Source: CAIVAT01 sp964628215
Lineage (GTDB): Bacteria; Bacteroidota; Bacteroidia; Bacteroidales; FEN-979
DNA: 11,132 nucleotides
Assembly (NCBI GenBank): GCA_964628215.1
Contig: CAZVNF010000132.1
Location: 1-11,132 of the forward strand
Direction: 5' to 3'
Position numbers and translations under genes: made by a program
Shown here: positions 7,082 through 11,132 of the stretch, piece after piece
Position numbering within the stretch: the stretch's first letter is position 1
How the letters are laid out: the number at the start of each line of letters is the position of its first letter
Notes under the pieces: model-generated
What the model was told of the DNA's origin: nothing
Seen by the model: the letters and a program-made list of their open reading frames with translations, nothing else
The model's database searches: none

Positions 7082-8817
7082 CTACCCCAAATTTAATTTA
7101 GAAAGATTACTTGCAATTCGTTTGTTCAATTCACCTTCTTCTGCTATTTGTTTCTCCAATTTAGCCTTCAACGCAGCAATCCGTTCAAGAAAGTTAAAAT
7201 CCTCATCATCATCTGCCAAACCTATATATCTGCCGGGAGTCAATGCATAGTTTAATGCTTTGACCTCTTCAAGTGAGGAACTTTTACTAAACCCTGCCAC
7301 ATCGTTGTATTCTGCTTCACCGGTGCGCCAGGCATGATATACACCTGCAATGATTGAAATGTCGTCATCACTCAGACTGCGGTTTTTTCGGTTAATCAGA
7401 TAACCATGGTTGCGGGCATCGATAAAGAGGATCTCACCTTTACGCTGGGTTTTATTTCTGCGCAGAANNNNNNNNNNNNNNNNNNNNNNNNNNNNNNNNN
7501 NNNNNNNNNNNNNNNNNNNNNNNNNNNNNNNNNNNNNNNNNNNNNNNNNNNNNNNNNNNNNNNNNNNCGGGCATCGATAAAGAGGATCTCACCTTTACGC
7601 TGGGTTTTATTTCTGCGCAGAAACCAAAGACAGGCGGGAATCTGGGTATTGAGAAACAGTTTGGTTGGCAGGTTCACGATGCAATCGACCAGGTCGTTTT
7701 CGATCAGGGCCTTGCGGATGTCACCTTCTCCGGTGGTATTGGTAGTAAGGGACCCTTTGCTTAATACGAAACCGGCCATTCCTGTTGGCGCAAGATGGTA
7801 AAGGAAGTGCTGGATCCATGCATAGTTGGCGTTGCCGGAAGGTGGTGGCAACTTTTTCCCAAGGATACTCCACCGGGCATCGTCCCGCAGCAGGTCGCCA
7901 CTCCAGTCGCTGTCGTTGAAGGGAGGATTGGCAATTACGTAATCGGCTTTCAGGTCCTTGTGTGCATCGTTGAGAAAGCTGCCTTCATTGTTCCACTGCA
8001 CATTGCTGCTGTCGATTCCACGGATGGCCAGGTTCATCTTTGCCAGCCGCCAGGTGGTTTGGTTGCTCTCCTGGCCGTAAATGGAGATATAGTCGGTAGG
8101 GTTGAGGGTGTGGTTAGACTGGAGGCCGCCTTTACGTTTATAATGATCCTGATGATGAAGGATGAATTTCTCACTCTGCACAAACATGCCACCGCTGCCA
8201 CAGCAAGGGTCGAATACTCTGCCTTCGTAAGGCTCAAGCATTTCAACCAAAAGTTTTACGACGCAGGAAGGTGTATAGAATTGCCCGCCTTTTTTTCCTT
8301 CTGCCATGGCAAACTCTCCAAGGAAGTATTCGTACACCCGACCCAGAACGTCTTTGCTTTGTGCTTCCTTTGTTCCCAGGGTGGCGGAGCCAACCAGGTT
8401 GATCAATCCGCCCAGACTGGCTTTATCCAGCTTTTCCTGGGCAAATACCTTTGGCAATACGCCACGCAGGGAGGGATTGTCCTTTTCAATGGCATCCATG
8501 GCGTCATCCACATCCTTGCCGATGGTGGGTAGTGCGGCACGGCCCTGAATCCAGTTCCATCGCGAAGAGGGAGGCACATAAAATATCTTTTCGGCAGTAT
8601 ATTCGTTTTTATCTTCCGGGTCGGCCCCATCATTCTTTTGAGCTACCAGCTTCTGGTGCATCTCTTCAAAAGCATCGGAAATGTATTTCAGGAAGATCAA
8701 ACCCATCACCACATGTTTGTATTCGGCAGCGTCCATGTTCTTGCGGAGCTTGTCGGCAGTTTTCCATAATTTTTTTTCGAGGGGTTCTTCTGCTTCGGGT
8801 TTGCGGTCTTTGGCCAT
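7082..8817 (-). CDS. hsdM: Type I modification methyltransferase subunit M (HsdM), split by an assembly gap
   Basis: The N6-adenine methyltransferase subunit of the type I system. The N-terminal helical domain (LEKKLWKTADKLR...LKYISDAF) is followed by GGQFYTP near 177-183, the S-adenosylmethionine motif DPCCGSGGM at 203-211 and the catalytic NPPF at 297-300. The C-terminus has the family signature LTPGRYIGL and a coiled coil. The reading frame is interrupted only by 100 Ns (7468-7567), with the 55 bp at 7413-7467 repeated exactly at 7568-7622. Dropping the Ns and one copy leaves 1581 bp, an unbroken frame of 526 residues running through ...FIDARNHGYLINRKN... to LNLG and TAG. That length is normal for HsdM. 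As deposited, the frame is lost after the gap and the C-terminus looks like a separate small gene at 7082-7300, which it is not. Confidence 0.95.
7413..7622. repeat. Exact 55-bp direct duplication around the gap (assembly artefact)
   Basis: Positions 7413-7467 and 7568-7622 are identical over 55 bp and directly flank the N run. Both code for the same stretch of HsdM (LRRNKTQRKGEILFIDA). Collapsing them restores the frame, so this is two overlapping contig ends that were scaffolded rather than merged, not a biological repeat. Confidence 0.93.
7468..7567. other. Scaffold gap of exactly 100 Ns
   Basis: One hundred consecutive Ns, the conventional placeholder for a gap of unknown size. The flanking 55-bp identity and the frame arithmetic indicate that the true gap is negative: the contigs overlap. 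Confidence 0.97.
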
Positions 8818-8859
8818 TCGTAGTGGTTTGGTCTGTCAAGTGTGATGTATAATGTGTTT

Positions 8860-8867
8860 CAAAATTA
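8860..8867 (-). promoter_or_regulatory. Candidate hsdM promoter, -7 box
   Basis: TAATTTTG on the - strand matches TAnnTTTG exactly and would give a leader of about 40 bases before the hsdM ATG. No good -33 TTTG is seen at the usual distance, so support is from the -7 box and position only. Confidence 0.4.
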
Positions 8868-9125
8868 GGATAATTTTAGGAAAGGCTGATATTGCTACGG
8901 ACTTTTTTTGAAAATGTCACTTTTAGCGGCATCAGGCACCTCCAAAAGCAAGTGTTATCGTTAACTGAAGTCACGTTATCGTGAATTTTAGCCTAAAAAC
9001 CCGGGATTATTTCAACTGTTCCCTTGATAAGATCCTCTGCTTTAATCGCAGAATGGGGGTTTAAATCGGGCATTGGCTAGTAATCTTTTTTTTTCTGGAT
9101 TGCCGGAGCATAAGGATCAACAATT

Positions 9126-9158
9126 TTAAAATCTAAGGTCACAACCAGTGACCTTAGA
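9126..9158 (-). terminator. Perfect 11-bp hairpin, possible terminator for the Fic remnant
   Basis: TCTAAGGTCAC and GTGACCTTAGA (9132-9142 and 9148-9158) pair perfectly around a 5-base loop. Read on the - strand, the stem is followed by TTTTAAAATT, a short T tract, about 190 bp after the end of the Fic remnant. On the + strand no T tract follows. The tract is short and the stem only moderately GC-rich, so it may be a palindromic repeat or protein-binding site instead. Confidence 0.4.
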
Positions 9159-9252
9159 GCGGACCATTCTTCATTGATACTTATTTGTTTTGCTATTCAC
9201 TAAAGGCTTCTTTTGCAGGTCGCTGGTCAATGTGATTGTTTAAAACTGTAAA

Positions 9253-9359
9253 TCTATGTATAACGAATTCGTCATGCATAGAAAAATACAACTATCTATA
9301 CATGATGAAATGCTTGAATATAGAATTAGTCGTTTTGCTATACATGATTTATTCTATAG
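9253..9359. repeat. Three degenerate repeats at exact 42-bp spacing
   Basis: A core CTAT(A/G)(C/T)AT(G/A)A begins at 9254, 9296 and 9338, exactly 42 bp apart each time. The second and third cores share CTATACATGAT without a mismatch. Each core has an inverted partner (CATAG or TATAG) 22-29 bp downstream, so each unit is also a partial dyad. The last unit overlaps the end of the Fic remnant. The spacing equals four helical turns, and also 14 codons in a short + strand open frame (9256-9378). Confidence 0.55.
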
Positions 9360-9609
9360 GATGCACATTGGCCAGTAAATGAAAAAGATCAGAATTGATA
9401 TAATAATTGTCTTTCCAGATTTTCTCTTTATGAAGAATACCAAGTGTATGAAGTTCATCCAGGTAACGGGTAGCCGTTAATCTTGACAAGAGTTCCTTTA
9501 TCCCCTGAATAATTTGGATGGATTGCACAGAGGTTTGCTCAATACCTTCAAGGATATAATGCCAAACATAAGATAGCAAATTGAATTTCACAACTAAGCG
9601 TGAAATCAA
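9349..9609 (-). pseudogene. Remnant of a Fic-family protein, C-terminal part with internal deletion
   Basis: The 86-codon frame contains two pieces of the C-terminal region of COG3177-type Fic proteins. The first is the helix after the Fic core (VWHYILEGIEQTSVQSI, then IIQGIKELL). The second is the winged-helix end (SRLTATRYLDELHTLGILHKEK, then NYYINSDLF). In intact relatives these are separated by roughly 50 residues; here they are joined directly near 9490. The Fic catalytic core with HPFxxGNGR is absent, and the sequence at 9610-9784 does not continue it. The only in-frame start is a TTG, probably not used. This is best read as a decayed AMP-transferase/antitoxin-related gene. Family assignment rests on remembered sequence patterns. 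Confidence 0.65.
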
Positions 9610-9784
9610 ACTATTTCTTTTAGCAGGTCAAAATTTTCCTGTTTATCAAAGCAGCTCCCTGATCATTCTTTTCACCGATTCCTATCCCTGATTCATCGGG
9701 TGCCCCCTGCACTAAATCGAAAAGCGCTATCCCGGCCCGGCCAACCGATATATCTTTGCGGCATCAAATCAAACAAAAAACAAC
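9610..9784. other. Short intergenic region
   Basis: No gene is recognised. The right end carries the promoter of the small secreted protein; the left end shows no continuation of the Fic remnant in any - strand frame that I could follow. Confidence 0.5.
9751..9758 (+). promoter_or_regulatory. Promoter -7 box of the small secreted protein gene
   Basis: TATCTTTG followed by CGGC matches the Bacteroidota -7 consensus exactly and lies 27 bases before the ATG at 9785, giving a leader of roughly 20-25 A-rich bases. No clear -33 TTTG is present. Confidence 0.55.
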
Positions 9785-10075
9785 ATGAAAACATTTACAA
9801 TCTTATTCGCAGCAGTTTTAACGCTTACAGTGAACGTTCTTTTTGCCGGCAATGACGGTGCTTCTGTAATTTCAAATACAACTTCGATTTCTAATATCCT
9901 GTTAGCCCCCGGTACACCGACGGTTGCAACCTTCGAAGATGCTGCTGAAGAAATCGCCCTCACAGGTATTACCCCAACAACTCCGGTTGAAGCTGATTTC
10001 GACGATTCCACAGCTCAGGATATAAACATAAGCACATTGGCTCCGGTGACTCGGGCCTTCCCGGATTTTCAGTAA
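9785..10075 (+). CDS. Small secreted protein with three degenerate 22-23-residue repeats
   Basis: A 96-residue protein of unknown function. It begins with a Sec signal peptide (MKTF, a hydrophobic stretch, then VLFA before GNDG, cleavage after about residue 21). The mature part is acidic and has no cysteine. It contains three related segments, starting near residues 40, 62 and 85, with pattern (L/I)xPxTPxxAxF(E/D)D; the third is shortened to LAPVTRAFPDF. Similar short acidic exported proteins with P-x-TP...F-(E/D)-D repeats occur in Bacteroidota, as far as I recall, but I know no assigned role. It has its own -7 promoter box upstream and a terminator downstream, so it is probably monocistronic. 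No lipobox is present, so release to the periplasm or outside is likely. Confidence 0.8.
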   Translation: MKTFTILFAAVLTLTVNVLFAGNDGASVISNTTSISNILLAPGTPTVATFEDAAEEIALTGITPTTPVEADFDDSTAQDINISTLAPVTRAFPDFQ

Positions 10076-10108
10076 CTAAAAAAAAGCGCCCTATCTACGC
10101 ATTACCCC

Positions 10109-10133
10109 GAAGCTGCCTTTTAAAGGTGGCTTC
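10109..10133 (+). terminator. Rho-independent terminator after the secreted protein gene
   Basis: GAAGCTGCCTT and AAGGTGGCTTC pair over 11 positions, including two G-T pairs, around a 3-base loop, followed by TTTCGTTATT. It lies 33 bases after the stop codon. The T tract is short, so efficiency is uncertain. Confidence 0.6.
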
Positions 10134-10149
10134 TTTCGTTATTAATAGT

Positions 10150-10157
10150 TAATTTTG
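10150..10157 (+). promoter_or_regulatory. Promoter -7 box of the C_GCAxxG_C_C gene
   Basis: TAATTTTG matches TAnnTTTG exactly, 31 bases before the ATG at 10189 and just after the preceding terminator. No clear -33 element is seen. Confidence 0.45.
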
Positions 10158-10188
10158 TTTACCAAAAAAATCAATCCACCCTACAGTT

Positions 10189-10647
10189 ATGACAAAATCT
10201 GAAAATGCTGCGCTCTGTTTTTCCGATACTTTCAACTGTTCACAGGCCGTATTGACATCCTTTGGGCAGGATTATGGCTTATCGGAAGACCAGTGTCTTA
10301 AAATTGGCTGTGCTTTCGGAGGAGGTATGGCTCGCCGGCAGATGACCTGCGGTGCCGTGACCGGGGCATTGATGGCTCTGGGATTGGAATTTGGACGTGC
10401 AGCTGATGATCCCTATTCGAAAACGGGAGAGACCTATGATGTAACCAGTGAATTATTTGAAGAATTTAAAAAGCGCAACGGTTCGATCAATTGCAGGGAA
10501 CTATTGCATGGGTTGGATATGAACGATCCGGAAGACCAGAAGGAAATCAGGAAGCAGGAATTATTTCAAACGGTTTGTATGAAGTATGTGCTGGATGCGG
10601 TTGAGATTACAGAAAGTATTATAGCTGAAAAACATCAGAAAAAATAA
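10189..10647 (+). CDS. C_GCAxxG_C_C family protein
   Basis: A 152-residue, probably cytoplasmic protein of the family named for its cysteine pattern C_GCAxxG_C_C. The signature is visible: Cys17 in FNCSQAV, GCAFGG at 40-45 with Cys41, Cys54 in MTCGAVTGALMALG, Cys102 in NCREL, and Cys130. Length fits the family (about 140-160 residues). The conserved cysteines suggest metal or Fe-S binding or redox work, but the family has no established biochemical role. There is no signal peptide. The ATG follows an exact -7 promoter box and an A-rich leader. The VOC gene follows after 63 bp on the same strand with no terminator between, so the two may be co-transcribed. Confidence 0.9.
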   Translation: MTKSENAALCFSDTFNCSQAVLTSFGQDYGLSEDQCLKIGCAFGGGMARRQMTCGAVTGALMALGLEFGRAADDPYSKTGETYDVTSELFEEFKKRNGSINCRELLHGLDMNDPEDQKEIRKQELFQTVCMKYVLDAVEITESIIAEKHQKK

Positions 10648-10710
10648 TAAGACATCTGAACACGGATTTGAACATCTTGATCTTAGGATCACAGGGCAAA
10701 ACAGGTCGCT

Positions 10711-11046
10711 ATGGAAACCCCGCTTAAATTAAAATACCACCATCTTGGCATACCAACCAGGAGTCCCATTGAAGGGGAGGTATACCTGAAAGAGTATAAG
10801 TTTTACCATTATGGTTTTGAGAAAAGTGAATACGGGATTGAATGGATGCGGTATGAAGAGGATTGCAATCTGCCTGAAATCGTAAAAACGATCCCGCATG
10901 TAGCTTTCGAGGTTGAAGATATTTACGAGGCGATAAAAGGTAAAAAGGTGATCATAGAACCTAATAGCCCTTCTGAAGGAAACATAGTTGCATTTATCGA
11001 AGAAAATGGTGCCCCGATAGAATTTATCCAGATTGCCAGGTCTTAA
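10711..11046 (+). CDS. VOC/glyoxalase-like domain protein
   Basis: A 111-residue single-domain protein that looks like a vicinal oxygen chelate (glyoxalase/bleomycin-resistance/dioxygenase) fold. The N-terminal strand has HHLGIPT (residues 10-16), the second module has PHVAFEVED (62-70), and the C-terminus ends IEFIQI with E104. H10 or H11, H63 and E104 are candidate metal ligands. VOC proteins typically chelate a divalent metal and act on small metabolites or bind drugs; the substrate here cannot be told. The protein is short for the family (often 120-140). The start is the ATG at 10711, 63 bp after the C_GCAxxG_C_C gene, which suggests a shared transcript. Confidence 0.8.
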   Translation: METPLKLKYHHLGIPTRSPIEGEVYLKEYKFYHYGFEKSEYGIEWMRYEEDCNLPEIVKTIPHVAFEVEDIYEAIKGKKVIIEPNSPSEGNIVAFIEENGAPIEFIQIARS

Positions 11047-11086
11047 AATATTTATTTGACCTCAATAACCAAACACACCCTTAACC

Positions 11087-11132
11087 ATGAAAACAAACGA
11101 TCAAATTGAACCTGTTGAAATTTTTGCCGGCA
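11087..11132 (+). CDS. 5' end of a gene cut by the window edge
   Basis: An ATG at 11087 opens a frame reading MKTNDQIEPVEIFAG up to the window end, 40 bases after the VOC stop. The VEIFAG start is reminiscent of the small DUF2007-type putative signal-transducing proteins of Bacteroidota, but 15 residues are too few to assign a family. Confidence 0.5.
   Translation, partial: MKTNDQIEPVEIFAG

Larger units (their letters stand above)
8818..9348. other. Intergenic region upstream of hsdM; no recognised gene
   Basis: No convincing gene is seen in this 531-bp stretch. It holds the candidate hsdM -7 box (8860-8867), two copies of GTTATCGT exactly 21 bp apart (8954-8961 and 8975-8982), the 12-mer shared with the toxin promoter (8947-8958), a nine-T run (9086-9094), a perfect hairpin (9132-9158) and the first two of three 42-bp-spaced repeats (from 9253). 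Short open frames occur, for example 40 codons on the + strand at 9256-9378 and about 38 codons on the - strand between roughly 9199 and 9077 with no ATG. The latter could be gene remnants but match nothing I recognise. Confidence 0.6.

Noticed and set aside
7082..7300. Apparent separate 72-residue gene between hsdM and hsdS
   Set aside because: It starts at an internal GTG and is the C-terminal end of HsdM (LTPGRYIGL), cut off only by the assembly gap.
7795..8532. Long open frame on the + strand, opposite hsdM (245 codons)
   Set aside because: It is an antisense shadow of the conserved HsdM methyltransferase domain, with no independent evidence.
9086..9094. Nine-T run as a phase-variation tract
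   Set aside because: It lies in non-coding sequence far from any start codon or promoter box, so slippage would have no evident effect.
9253..9359. CRISPR array
   Set aside because: There are three degenerate units with only an 11-bp core in common and no cas genes. Repeat and spacer lengths do not fit an array.
9769..10011. 80-codon open frame on the - strand, opposite the secreted protein
   Set aside because: The + strand frame has a signal peptide, repeats, promoter box and terminator; the reverse frame has none of these.
10669..10700. TGATC-N4-GATCA inverted repeat between the C_GCAxxG_C_C and VOC genes as a terminator
   Set aside because: The stem is only 5 bp, with no T tract after it, and is within chance expectation.

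Overview
The window most likely comes from a member of the Bacteroidota, probably an environmental or metagenomic assembly. Three points support this. Matches to the phylum's -7 promoter box (TAnnTTTG) lie just upstream of several genes. Gene leaders are A-rich with no clear Shine-Dalgarno sequence. The lipoprotein with PKD repeats and the small secreted repeat protein are typical of the group. No species can be named from what is visible.

Layout, left to right. The window opens inside a tRNA-Val(CAC) gene on the + strand, followed by a rho-independent terminator. A convergent gene on the - strand (126-1091) encodes a two-PKD-domain lipoprotein. From 8817 down to 1164, all on the - strand, lies a complete type I restriction-modification locus: hsdM, hsdS, a HigB-like toxin, a HigA-like antitoxin fused to an ImmA/IrrE metallopeptidase, then hsdR. 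hsdM is split only by an assembly gap: 100 Ns flanked by an exact 55-bp duplication. Removing 155 bp restores one 526-residue frame.

From 8818 to 9784 there is no intact recognised gene. This stretch holds a candidate hsdM promoter, a perfect 11-bp hairpin, three 42-bp-spaced repeats that include a 30-bp near-palindrome, and a deleted C-terminal remnant of a Fic-family gene on the - strand. From 9785 to the end everything is on the + strand: a small secreted protein with three degenerate repeats, a terminator, a C_GCAxxG_C_C family protein, a VOC/glyoxalase-like protein, and the first codons of another gene cut by the window edge.

The main point of interest is the toxin-antitoxin-protease pair inside the hsd operon. 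HsdM and HsdS would methylate host DNA, and with HsdR they form the restriction complex. The pair sits between hsdS and hsdR, where the phage-responsive anticodon nuclease gene prrC sits in the known E. coli prr locus. The antitoxin stop codon overlaps the hsdR TTG start codon, so antitoxin/protease and restriction subunit may be translationally coupled. A palindrome at the promoter of the pair shares a 12-bp core with a site upstream of hsdM. Together these suggest a restriction locus with a built-in addiction or abortive-infection module, which is an inference.
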